The notes under the pieces: model-generated
What the model was told of the DNA's origin: nothing
The model's database searches: none
What the model saw: the letters and a program-made list of their open reading frames with translations, nothing else
DNA from: Ancylomarina salipaludis
Lineage (GTDB): Bacteria > Bacteroidota > Bacteroidia > Bacteroidales > Marinifilaceae
Assembly: GCF_004122035.1 (NCBI RefSeq)
Contig: NZ_SAXA01000001.1
Coordinates: 124,001-188,000, forward strand
DNA length: 64,000 nt
Direction of reading: 5' to 3'
Position numbers and translations under genes: made by a program
In this document: positions 26,418-34,786 of the stretch, piece after piece
Position numbering within the stretch: position 1 is the first letter of the stretch
How the letters are laid out: each line of letters starts with the position of its first letter

Positions 26418-27554
26418 TTAAAAATTAAGTACTGCCTTCAGAGTTTTAGCTATGCGTGCCAAATCCTCATCGGTCATATTACTCCCTGAAGGGAGACATA
26501 AACCATGTTCAAATAAATAAGAAGAAACGCCAGTCTTGTAAAAAGGAAAATCAAAAAATACAGGCTGGGAATGCATGGGTTTCCAAAGTGGACGAGATTC
26601 AATATTTTCTTTTTCCAAAGCCAAATAAATATCATCCTTAGTAATCCCACCTGTTATTTTAGGATCAACAATAATGGCTGTTAACCAATAGTTGGAGTAA
26701 AAATTAGCATTGGGTTCCATTTGGAAACGGATACCAGCCACATCCTTTAATAAAGATTTATACCAGGCATTTATCTCTCTTCGTCTAGCAACTCTATCAT
26801 TTAAAACTTCCATTTGTCCCCTGCCAATACCTGCTACAATATTACTCATCCGATAATTGTAGCCTATTTCGCTATGCTGGTAATGCAAGGCATTATCCCG
26901 AGCTTGAGTCGCTAAAAACCGTGATTTTTCTATCAAATTCAAGTCATCAGAAATAAGAGCACCTCCTCCTGATGTGGTTATTATTTTATTCCCGTTAAAC
27001 GATAAAACACCCAATTTCCCCCAAGTTCCCATCATCTTACTTTTCAAACTGGAACCTAAGGCTTCCGCCGCATCTTCGATAATTGGGATGGAATAAAAAT
27101 CAGCAATATCATGAATTTCTTTCATTTTAGCCGGCATCCCGTACAAATGAACAGGAATGATTGCTTTGGGCTTATTTCCGTTTGAAATTCTATCTTCAAT
27201 AGCTTCTTTGAGCGCCACAGGACATATATTCCATGTATCTATTTCAGAATCGACAAACACAGGCTTTGCCCCCAAATAACAAATGGGGTTAATTGTGGCT
27301 GAAAAAGTAAAATCCTGAGCAATCACCTCATCTCCTCTTCCCACACCAAGGAGTATTAAAGCCAAATGAAGGGCAGCGGTTCCGGCACTTAAAGCTGAAG
27401 CATAGGCCGAATGCGTATAGGCAGCAATGGATTTCTCAAATTCATCCACATTTTGCCCTAAAGGAGCAACCCAATTCATATCATATGCCTCTTGCACATA
27501 AGCCATCTCACGACCTCCCATATGAGGTGATGAAAGCCATATTCTATTCTGCAT
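26418..27554 (-). CDS. PLP aminotransferase, DegT/PglE type
   Basis: A 378-aa fold-type I aminotransferase. Start pattern IWLSSPHMGGREM and NWVAPLGQNVDEFE is typical of the PglE/EpsN subgroup that adds the 4-amino group to UDP-4-keto-6-deoxy-GlcNAc. Other motifs: SAGTAALHLAL, DFTFSATINPICYLGAKPVFVD, IEDAAEALGSS (Asp binding the PLP ring N) and FNGNKIITTSGGG with the Schiff-base Lys190. It ends 162 nt before the PglF-like gene, and a PglD-like acetyltransferase and PglC-like transferase lie upstream, so the bacillosamine pathway is the likely role. Confidence 0.9.
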   Translation of the reverse strand: MQNRIWLSSPHMGGREMAYVQEAYDMNWVAPLGQNVDEFEKSIAAYTHSAYASALSAGTAALHLALILLGVGRGDEVIAQDFTFSATINPICYLGAKPVFVDSEIDTWNICPVALKEAIEDRISNGNKPKAIIPVHLYGMPAKMKEIHDIADFYSIPIIEDAAEALGSSLKSKMMGTWGKLGVLSFNGNKIITTSGGGALISDDLNLIEKSRFLATQARDNALHYQHSEIGYNYRMSNIVAGIGRGQMEVLNDRVARRREINAWYKSLLKDVAGIRFQMEPNANFYSNYWLTAIIVDPKITGGITKDDIYLALEKENIESRPLWKPMHSQPVFFDFPFYKTGVSSYLFEHGLCLPSGSNMTDEDLARIAKTLKAVLNF

Positions 27555-27604
27555 ACAAATAAGTTTAGACTGAGTTAAATTGAATCGAGTCAGATAGACT
27601 TCTC

Positions 27605-28675
27605 TTATCCATTCCTTCTATACAATGGAAAAAACTCTGACTTTTTATCTACGACATTAAAATTATCAAGGAGTTCCTGTTCTTTAGATTCTACAAGAAG
27701 ATCATACATTTCAGGATTGTATATTTTTTTACCAACATAAAAAGGTAAAATTCTTTCAGGAGCAAAGGCCTTTTTATAATTAAATAAACTATCCATTGGT
27801 TTATAGCCACCACCAAGGATATAATCCGTTTTTCCCGCATCAACCCCCCAGTTAATGATTTGATATTTAATAAAATCATTGGGGCGATATTGAAAGGCAT
27901 CGCTATCAGTTCCTGATAAAAATGAATAAATACGTAGATCAGAGATTAAAACCAGGTCTGCTGAAACAAGCTTATCATCTTTAATAGCCAAAAAATAAAC
28001 AAAGTTGCCTTTTAGCTTTTCATGGATACGTTCAAAAAACTCTTTCTTAAAATAATATTGTTTTTCAGCCTGACGCCTATCCATTGTTGCATAATAGATC
28101 TCAAGAAATGCTTCAATATCTTCTCCGCTAAAGTCTAATTTTAGGCTAATTCCACTCTTAACTGCTTTTCGCACGTTATTTCTAACTTTTGCTTTAAATT
28201 CATTCCAAATGACATCTTTGCCTTTACTTAAGTCACAAACAACATTATCATTATTGTACGAAATTTCGCCATTATACTTTTCACGACTCTGACTAAAAAG
28301 ATCAAAACGAATAAATTCACTAATCACATTTTGTGAAACAGCCCAATCATTAAACTTTAAATAAAACTCTTCGATTAAATATTCAAAATTACCATTACCT
28401 ATCTGATACAAGCCCCCATAACCATATGGCGAAATAATATCGCTATATGAAATACCATCCATATTTATATTAAGATCCCCAGAAAGACTTCTCAAACAAA
28501 AAGGGTATATGACCATTTGATTATCCCTAGAAACCACAGCACACATCGCATGAGAATAATCATCAAATAGATTAAGATAATCAGGGTGAGCAAATATTTC
28601 TTTACCATCCCATTGCCTCCAAATATTTAACCAAGTCAAATAATCACCTTCTATTTTAGCCGAAAGTATTTTCAT
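27605..28675 (-). CDS. FemAB/GNAT-like acyltransferase 2
   Basis: A 356-aa protein. N-terminal TWLNIWRQWDGKEIFAHPDYLNLF, central WNEFKAKVRNNVRKAVKSGISLKLD, then FVYFLAIKDDKLVSADLVLI and DFIKYQIINWGVDAGKTDYILGGGYKP, the order seen in the FemAB/BioF2-like acetyltransferase group. It has no membrane segment. It sits between the PglE-like and PglD-like genes, so it probably modifies the same glycan or a precursor. The donor (aminoacyl-tRNA, acyl-CoA or acyl-ACP) is not evident. Only distantly similar to the family member at 21977. Confidence 0.78.
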   Translation of the reverse strand: MKILSAKIEGDYLTWLNIWRQWDGKEIFAHPDYLNLFDDYSHAMCAVVSRDNQMVIYPFCLRSLSGDLNINMDGISYSDIISPYGYGGLYQIGNGNFEYLIEEFYLKFNDWAVSQNVISEFIRFDLFSQSREKYNGEISYNNDNVVCDLSKGKDVIWNEFKAKVRNNVRKAVKSGISLKLDFSGEDIEAFLEIYYATMDRRQAEKQYYFKKEFFERIHEKLKGNFVYFLAIKDDKLVSADLVLISDLRIYSFLSGTDSDAFQYRPNDFIKYQIINWGVDAGKTDYILGGGYKPMDSLFNYKKAFAPERILPFYVGKKIYNPEMYDLLVESKEQELLDNFNVVDKKSEFFPLYRRNG

Positions 28676-28758
28676 CTTTTTTTATTCAGATAATAATTAC
28701 GTGTTGTTTATGTTTCCTCACAATAGAAACCGTTCTAAAAAAATTATTGAAACCAATC

Positions 28759-29424
28759 CTACTTGGTTCTAATGGATTCGCCAAAAGGCCAAAATTTGTT
28801 ATTTGCAGGTTCATAATACCTGATAATCCGACCCGGATTTCCAACAACAATAGCGAAATCAGGCACGTCTCTTATAATCACAGCACCAGCCCCAATGGTA
28901 GCCCAGTTGCCTACCCTGATTCCCGGTAGTATTGTCGCTCCGGCACCTATTTGAGTCCCTTCTCCGACTTTCACATTCCCACATAAAGTGGCCTTGGGTG
29001 ATATATGCACAAAATCACCTAAACTACATTCATGATCGATTGAAGCTCCTGAATTAAGAATAACGTGCGAGCCTACAACACAATCAACCTGAAGAATAAC
29101 ATTATGAAAAACGACAGTTCCTTCACCAATTTTTACTGTTGGTGAAATACACGAGGATGGGTGGCAGATTGATCCGAAAAGATTTTTAACCTCTTCGACA
29201 ATCATTTTCCGAATTTTATTGTCACCTATAGCAACAATCAGTGGATGATTATGATTTTTAATCTTATACTCTCCCAAAAAAGGTAAATTCTTTAATCCTT
29301 TTGAATCCGGATTATCATCAAAAACACCTCCCACTAATTGATGGTTCGCTTCAATACATTCGGCAATGACTTTAGCATGTCCACTACCTCCATACAATAA
29401 GTATTGTTTATTTTTAGTTACCAT
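28759..29424 (-). CDS. Sugar O/N-acetyltransferase, PglD/NeuD family
   Basis: A 221-aa protein with an N-terminal Rossmann-like PglD_N half (YLLYGGSGHAKVIAECIEA) and a C-terminal left-handed beta-helix of hexapeptide repeats. The catalytic histidine of the family lies in GASIDHECSLGDF. PglD acetylates the 4-amino group of UDP-4-amino-sugar to give UDP-diNAc-bacillosamine. The gene overlaps the 3' end of the upstream PglC-like gene by 11 nt, so the two are translationally coupled, as with pglC-pglD in other loci. Confidence 0.9.
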   Translation of the reverse strand: MVTKNKQYLLYGGSGHAKVIAECIEANHQLVGGVFDDNPDSKGLKNLPFLGEYKIKNHNHPLIVAIGDNKIRKMIVEEVKNLFGSICHPSSCISPTVKIGEGTVVFHNVILQVDCVVGSHVILNSGASIDHECSLGDFVHISPKATLCGNVKVGEGTQIGAGATILPGIRVGNWATIGAGAVIIRDVPDFAIVVGNPGRIIRYYEPANNKFWPFGESIRTK

Positions 29425-30016
29425 ACCACTCCTCCATTATATCTGAATTTGCAGGACTTTCATCTTTGCCTAGCAAAACAAGAATAATTGTTTTGAAAAA
29501 TATCTTTAAATCAAGGCCAAAGCTGACATGATCTACATAATAAATATCTAAACTAAACTTTTCGTTCCAGGAAATTGCATCTCGTCCATTAACTTGCGCC
29601 CAACCTGTAATTCCTGGTTTTACGTTATGACGCCGTGCCTGTTCTTTATTGTATCTGGGTAAATACCTCATCACCAAAGGACGAGGACCAATTAAACTAA
29701 TATCCCCTTTTAACACATTAATTAGTTGCGGAAGTTCATCGATTGAGGTTTTTCTGATTATTCTTCCCAAAGACGTTAAACGAGCTTCATCAGGTAGTAA
29801 GTTTCCATCTGCTCCTTTTTCATCAGTCATCGTTTTAAATTTTATGATCTTAAAAGGTTTTTCATGAAGTCCTGGTCGTTCCTGATAGAAGATCGGGTTA
29901 CCATTTCCTTTAAGGGCAATCAGTATGTACACGATTAAAAGAAGAGGTGAAAATAAAACAAGAAGAAACAAGGCTAGAATGAAATCCATAACAGGCTTTA
30001 TAACTGATACATACAT
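29414..30016 (-). CDS. Initiating phosphoglycosyl transferase, PglC type (copy 1)
   Basis: A 200-aa monotopic phosphoglycosyl transferase: one N-terminal re-entrant helix (VMDFILALFLLVLFSPLLLIV), then FYQERPGLHEKPFKIIKFKTM, catalytic Asp-Glu dyad in SIDELPQL, and the SLIGPRPLVMRYLPRY and PGITGWAQVNGRDA signatures. It moves a phospho-sugar from a UDP-sugar to undecaprenyl phosphate. Coupled to the PglD-like gene, it probably uses UDP-diNAc-bacillosamine. A second copy lies at 31017. Confidence 0.92.
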   Translation of the reverse strand: MYVSVIKPVMDFILALFLLVLFSPLLLIVYILIALKGNGNPIFYQERPGLHEKPFKIIKFKTMTDEKGADGNLLPDEARLTSLGRIIRKTSIDELPQLINVLKGDISLIGPRPLVMRYLPRYNKEQARRHNVKPGITGWAQVNGRDAISWNEKFSLDIYYVDHVSFGLDLKIFFKTIILVLLGKDESPANSDIMEEWYGN

Positions 30017-30046
30017 AACTAAAACATTAGGTTAGAATACAATAAC

Positions 30047-30964
30047 TTACATCAGAATATCAAAAACCTTTAAACGGTTTTCATCAATAAACTCCCTTAT
30101 TGAATAAGCGGAATGGATCTGTTTTCTTAAATTATTAATCTTAACATTCCATGTCAACGTACTCACAATGAAATAATCATCACACAACTCTATAATAGTT
30201 CCTTCTTTTAAGTGAGATTTCGAGGATAATATCTGCATTTCAAAAACCTTATACTTTTCATTATTATAAAAGAAAAATGCACCGGGACTTGGATTCAGTC
30301 CTCTTACTAAACAATAAATTTGATTAGCACTCAATAAATTCCATTTTATTCTCAAATCGTCTATTGTTGGATAAGAATAGTAAGTAGGAGATGCTCCATT
30401 AACATTAAGATAACTGAGTGTGTTTTTCTGTATTAAAGACACCACTTCAACCAATAAATCAGATCCAATAGAAGCCAATCGACTAAAAAGAGTTCCCGCT
30501 GTGTCAACAGGCAAAATTTCAACTTCCTTTTGTGCAATAATCTTTCCCTCATCAATTTTACCGGACATCTGATGAACTGTAACACCCGTTTTTTTCTCTC
30601 CATTTATGATACACCACTTGGATGCATTGGGTCCTTTATATTTGGGCAGTAGAGAATCGTGTAGATTGATAGCTGCTGTTTTTGCTAAGTTTAAAATTTC
30701 TTCCGGAATGATTAAATGAAAACCTGCAACTACGATTAAATCAAACTCAAGCTTCTTGAATAAATTAAAAACATACTGACAGTTGATAAACCTTAAAGAA
30801 TAGCACAGTAAATGATTTTTTTTTGCAAAATCAGAAACCGAATATGTTTGAAAAACAGTATCATATTTGGTGACAACACCAACAATTTCAACCTCATCTC
30901 TACAAAGTAGCTTTTCCAAAGACCTTTGTCCAATTTCGTGTATGCCAAAAAAAAGAATTTTCAT
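30047..30964 (-). CDS. Sugar N-formyltransferase (methionyl-tRNA formyltransferase-like)
   Basis: A 305-aa protein from ATG 30964 (MKILFFGIHEIG); an in-frame TTG at 30973 is rejected. The N-terminal formyltransferase domain has INLHDSLLPKYKGPN and TGVTVHQMSGKIDEGKII, which carry the family His and Asp; the C-terminal part (about 205-305) resembles the FMT_C/OB-like end. In sugar-nucleotide loci such enzymes use N10-formyl-tetrahydrofolate to formylate amino sugars (compare ArnA, WlaRD, VioF). Located between the two PglC-like genes and near a divergent DegT enzyme, so an N-formylated amino sugar in this polymer is likely. It is too diverged for the housekeeping Fmt. Confidence 0.83.
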   Translation of the reverse strand: MKILFFGIHEIGQRSLEKLLCRDEVEIVGVVTKYDTVFQTYSVSDFAKKNHLLCYSLRFINCQYVFNLFKKLEFDLIVVAGFHLIIPEEILNLAKTAAINLHDSLLPKYKGPNASKWCIINGEKKTGVTVHQMSGKIDEGKIIAQKEVEILPVDTAGTLFSRLASIGSDLLVEVVSLIQKNTLSYLNVNGASPTYYSYPTIDDLRIKWNLLSANQIYCLVRGLNPSPGAFFFYNNEKYKVFEMQILSSKSHLKEGTIIELCDDYFIVSTLTWNVKINNLRKQIHSAYSIREFIDENRLKVFDILM

Positions 30965-31016
30965 AAAAAACAAATCTTAGTACTCAGTTCAAGAGTAAGT
31001 CTCTACTTAATTTGTA

Positions 31017-31637
31017 CTAATTAATGTCACCTCCCCTTTCATCATTTAAATCTTTTATAACTGATCTGGGATCAACACAGCTTCCATCAGAGAACAAAAC
31101 CATTTTTATTGTTTTTAACAGAATTATACAATCATTTTTAAAAGTGATATCAGTAATATATTCAATATCCAAAGCCAATCTTGTGTCCCAGTCGAGAGTA
31201 TTTCCCCCGTTGATCTGAGCTAAACCTGACATACCGGGTTTGACTGTATGTCTCAAACTTTCCTTTTTTGTATAATAAGGTAAATATCTGGGCAATAAGG
31301 GGCGTGGGCCAATTAAACTCATATCACCTTTTAATATATTTATGAGTTGGGGAATTTCATCAAACGATAATTTCCGTATGATTTTTCCTATAAAAGTCAA
31401 ACGATCTTTATCTGGTAATAATTTACCTGAACGATCTCTTTTATCTGTCATTGTTCTAAACTTGATAATCAAAAAAGATTGACCTTTATAGCCTGAACGC
31501 TCTTGTAAAAAAAATGGCTTGTGGATACCTGTTAAAAGCAACAGGAAATATATGATTAGAAAAATAGGTGAAAGTGCAATCAATAAGACAAACGCTATCG
31601 TGAAATCAAATACTGGCTTAAAATATCTCAAGTACAT
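31017..31637 (-). CDS. Initiating phosphoglycosyl transferase, PglC type (copy 2)
   Basis: A 206-aa homologue of the 29414 gene: membrane helix FTIAFVLLIALSPIFLIIYF, FFLQERSGYKGQSFLIIKFRTM, Asp-Glu dyad in SFDEIPQL, SLIGPRPLLPRYLPYY and PGMSGLAQINGGNT. The acidic C-terminal tail (KDLNDERGGDIN) differs from copy 1. Two initiating transferases in one operon suggest two lipid-linked starter sugars or two glycans. It starts 14 nt after the divergent DegT gene. Confidence 0.9.
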   Translation of the reverse strand: MYLRYFKPVFDFTIAFVLLIALSPIFLIIYFLLLLTGIHKPFFLQERSGYKGQSFLIIKFRTMTDKRDRSGKLLPDKDRLTFIGKIIRKLSFDEIPQLINILKGDMSLIGPRPLLPRYLPYYTKKESLRHTVKPGMSGLAQINGGNTLDWDTRLALDIEYITDITFKNDCIILLKTIKMVLFSDGSCVDPRSVIKDLNDERGGDIN

Positions 31638-31651
31638 ACAAAAATCATCAC

Positions 31652-32701
31652 CTATATTTTCAACAACTCATTATTCACAATTTGACTCATCCAGAATATA
31701 TCAGATTCAGAATAACGAAAATCAATCGGCAGGGACAACATTCTCTGCGAAAAACTGATAATATCATGATTCGCCTTTTCACTTTTTATTTCCCAAAGCA
31801 CTGCTGAATAGATCTTGTTCTTTATTAATGCTTCTCTAATAGCATTTCTGTCATCCATTGAATTGAAGAGTAAAACAAGAGAAAAAGGTGATGCATGATT
31901 TTCGCCTTTTAAAATCGTGCATTTTTCCAGAGATAGAATCTTAGCCAGCCTGCTGTAATTATCATATTTCTTTTTGACAATAGAAATTGGAATATTTTTA
32001 ATTATTTCTTTGGAAACAGATGACAATGCCGGACATTTACAACTCCCCAATTTCATTTCTGTACGACGAAATATCTCCATAAATCCTTTTTTATCAACAT
32101 TCCCAACAGAGTCTAAATACATTTTCTTCATATTCATTGCCAAACAACGATCTTCAGAAAGTTTAGCATGATCTGAATTTGAAATGGGTTCTTCAATGCA
32201 TGAAATATCATTTTTAGTTGACCACAGAATACCTCCGTCAGGTATAGGGATTGTTTTTCTTAATGATGCAACACACCAATCAGCATTGCTTTTATATGCC
32301 CAATCTGAGAACAAATCATGCGAATGATCCTCAATCACAATTGCATCAATAGTAGAATTATCCCGGAAATTTCGCAATCCAAAATAATTCATTCTTAAAA
32401 GGACATCTCCTTCCCGAAATTTGATATCCTCTATCAAGGCATTGTCATTTGCTAAAGGATAATCAGGATATAATACAATTTCAATACCTGTTGATTTGAT
32501 AGAATCAATTACTTCATAACAGTAGTATTCAGGGACAAAAAGCCTTTTCCAAAGTTTTTTTTTCAGATGATATTTAATCAATGCATTAACAGCACATCTG
32601 CCACAGCCATAATAGTAAGCATTCTCGTGGCAAGTAATAAAATCCGTTTCTTTTGAAAAAGTATACGTATGAAAATTTGAACCAATTTCTTTAGTGGACA
32701 T
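31652..32701 (-). CDS. Divergent DegT-like PLP enzyme
   Basis: A 349-aa protein with fold-type I features but weak similarity to standard DegT enzymes: GCGRCAVNALIKYHL (cofactor phosphate loop), FVPEYYCYEVIDSI, VIEDHSHDLFS (Asp for the PLP ring) and SLRKTIPIPDGGILW, where the Lys would form the Schiff base. The SLRKTxPIPDGG pattern recurs in a DegT-like subgroup of polysaccharide clusters. It could make the amino sugar that the neighbouring formyltransferase modifies, or act on another carbonyl. Upstream spacer of 88 nt from the glycosyltransferase gene. Confidence 0.72.
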   Translation of the reverse strand: MSTKEIGSNFHTYTFSKETDFITCHENAYYYGCGRCAVNALIKYHLKKKLWKRLFVPEYYCYEVIDSIKSTGIEIVLYPDYPLANDNALIEDIKFREGDVLLRMNYFGLRNFRDNSTIDAIVIEDHSHDLFSDWAYKSNADWCVASLRKTIPIPDGGILWSTKNDISCIEEPISNSDHAKLSEDRCLAMNMKKMYLDSVGNVDKKGFMEIFRRTEMKLGSCKCPALSSVSKEIIKNIPISIVKKKYDNYSRLAKILSLEKCTILKGENHASPFSLVLLFNSMDDRNAIREALIKNKIYSAVLWEIKSEKANHDIISFSQRMLSLPIDFRYSESDIFWMSQIVNNELLKI

Positions 32702-32789
32702 ACCCGAAATTATTGATACGAAAAAATATGACTTCGAAATATTTTATAAAATTCAATTAAACATCAAAACCAAAAACACACGATAAACT

Positions 32790-33935
32790 CTAATAGTTAG
32801 CAATATACGTATAGGTTTCCAATGCTTTTTGCCAGACTTTTTGTTGTTCATATTTGGCAACAACATTTTTACGGCTATACCTCTTCATTGAAGTATATAA
32901 GTGGGTATCTAATAATAATTTTTCCATGGCTTTAAACAAGCCAATCTCATTTTTTGGCTCAATAAGAAAACCGTTCTCCATATCCTGGATAATTTCATTA
33001 CAACCCGAAATATTTGATGAAATACACGGGATCTCCATAGCTTGAGCTTCCATCAACGAAATTCCGAATCCTTCTCTGTAACTCGGGAAAGTAAACACAT
33101 TCATTGCTCGGAGAAATGGCCTGACATCAGATTGAACCCCCGCATAAATAATATGAGAATTGCTTTTAATTTCCTCTTGGTTATCAAGCGAAATTGGATC
33201 TATTTTGAGTTCAATTTTCCCAACCAGCAACAAAAAAACGTTCATATATTTTTGATTGAGATCAACAAAAACCTTAATCAACTCATTAATGCCTTTATCT
33301 TTTACAATACGCCCCACAAAACCAAAAACGAAAGCATCATGTGGAATCCCAAATTGTTCTCTTATACATTTGACATCCTTAATGGTTTCTAAAGAAAACT
33401 GACTACTATCTATACCATTAATACTACCATGATGAATTAAATTCGTCTGTTTTTTGGTGATACCATCCTTTTTCAGACTCTTCATCACTCCTTTACTAAC
33501 GACAATAATATCCGTCGCAAACCAGCAGGACAAACTTTCCATCTTCATTAACAGCTTTCTCTTCAATCCTGTTGTCCCCTCATATCTCAATCCATGAATG
33601 TAATAGATACGCTTTGGAATTCTCAACAAAAAAGCTGAAAGCATACAGATAAATCCCCCTTTGGGTGTGTTGCCGTGAACAATATCAGGATGAATTCGAT
33701 GCATGGTCACAAGCATCCTAAACAGGCTGCAAATATCTTTGAAAATTGAGATTTCTCTCTCCATTTCAACCACATGCCCCTTCACGTTTTCTCTTTCACA
33801 AATTCTAGTCATCCACTCTCCTGAACTAGACAGTATTTCTATATCAAATTTTTGTTTGAGGAATTGAATTTGTCCACGAAAAAACTGCAGCGATTGCGGA
33901 ACAGTTGTTACAATTAAAAAAATCGGCTTCTTCAT
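32790..33935 (-). CDS. Glycosyltransferase family 4
   Basis: A 381-aa GT-B enzyme. N-terminal half with DIVHGNTPKGGFICMLSAFL and YYIHGLRYEG; C-terminal half with FGFVGRIVKDKGINELI and the E-x7-E motif Glu288/Glu296 in YREGFGISLMEAQAMEIP. These retaining enzymes transfer NDP-sugars to growing lipid-linked oligosaccharides on the inner leaflet. The start codon overlaps the stop of the GT2 gene upstream by 4 nt. Acceptor and donor are not predictable. Confidence 0.9.
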   Translation of the reverse strand: MKKPIFLIVTTVPQSLQFFRGQIQFLKQKFDIEILSSSGEWMTRICERENVKGHVVEMEREISIFKDICSLFRMLVTMHRIHPDIVHGNTPKGGFICMLSAFLLRIPKRIYYIHGLRYEGTTGLKRKLLMKMESLSCWFATDIIVVSKGVMKSLKKDGITKKQTNLIHHGSINGIDSSQFSLETIKDVKCIREQFGIPHDAFVFGFVGRIVKDKGINELIKVFVDLNQKYMNVFLLLVGKIELKIDPISLDNQEEIKSNSHIIYAGVQSDVRPFLRAMNVFTFPSYREGFGISLMEAQAMEIPCISSNISGCNEIIQDMENGFLIEPKNEIGLFKAMEKLLLDTHLYTSMKRYSRKNVVAKYEQQKVWQKALETYTYIANY

Positions 33936-34786
33936 AAAGTACTCCTATGCAGAATATCGTAATAATTAGACGTATTGCTTAAATTTTCAGACCTCTTTTT
34001 AATTAAAAAGTCTGTTTGCTTCGCCACATAAAACAGAAAATAAATAAGCAGCTTCAACACCAGTTTAAAATAGAAAAGGACTTTTTTTCTATCCATGTAT
34101 TTATTGTAAATACTCAAAACTACACGTACGGATTGGTAATACTTTTTAAAAGTTGGAACCCCTACCTCCCTGTAAAAAATCATCGGTTCATCGAGAACAT
34201 GAAAATCACTGGAGTCCACCGTTCTCATCCACAATTCAAGATCTTGAGATCTTCGGTATTCTATATTATAGGTGTTCTTAACAAACCAGGATCTCTTGCC
34301 CATAACTGAAGGATGAATGAAACAGCCATTCTGAATAATTTCCTGTTTCGAAAACCCATTTTTTTTCTGACAATTACGTTTCCCCACGATATTATTTTGA
34401 GTATCAATAGAAATGGCACAACATCCCAAGACATCCAAATTTGGATTTTCTTCCAGGAATTTCACCTGAGTTTCTATTCTATTGGGAAACATGATATCAT
34501 CGGCATCCATTCTGGCATAATACTTCCCTTCCGCCAATAATGAGAGTTCATTTAGTCGGGCAGGAAGCCCCTTGTTTAGCCCATCAGAAACGACAGTGAC
34601 CCTGGGATCAGACTGGTATTTTTTTGCTATTGAAAGAGAAGAATCCTTACTACCATCATCTAGTAAAATCAACTGCCAATGCGTGTAAGTTTGATTCAAT
34701 ACCGATCGTATCGCAAAATCCAGATATGCCTCTGAATTGTAAAACGGAATCCCAATAGAAACTAAAACTTTTGAGTTATGCTTCAT
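33932..34786 (-). CDS. Glycosyltransferase family 2
   Basis: A 284-aa GT-A enzyme from ATG 34786 (MKHNSKVLVSIGIPF); a GTG at 34810 would increase overlap and is not preferred. Motifs: IPFYNSEAYLDFAIRSVLNQ, LLDDGSKDSS and ARMDADDIMFPNRI (DXD-type metal site). A hydrophobic stretch (KLVLKLLIYFLFYVAK) near the C terminus may attach it to the membrane. It overlaps both neighbours by a few bases, so three glycosyltransferase genes are coupled. Confidence 0.9.
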   Translation of the reverse strand: MKHNSKVLVSIGIPFYNSEAYLDFAIRSVLNQTYTHWQLILLDDGSKDSSLSIAKKYQSDPRVTVVSDGLNKGLPARLNELSLLAEGKYYARMDADDIMFPNRIETQVKFLEENPNLDVLGCCAISIDTQNNIVGKRNCQKKNGFSKQEIIQNGCFIHPSVMGKRSWFVKNTYNIEYRRSQDLELWMRTVDSSDFHVLDEPMIFYREVGVPTFKKYYQSVRVVLSIYNKYMDRKKVLFYFKLVLKLLIYFLFYVAKQTDFLIKKRSENLSNTSNYYDILHRSTL

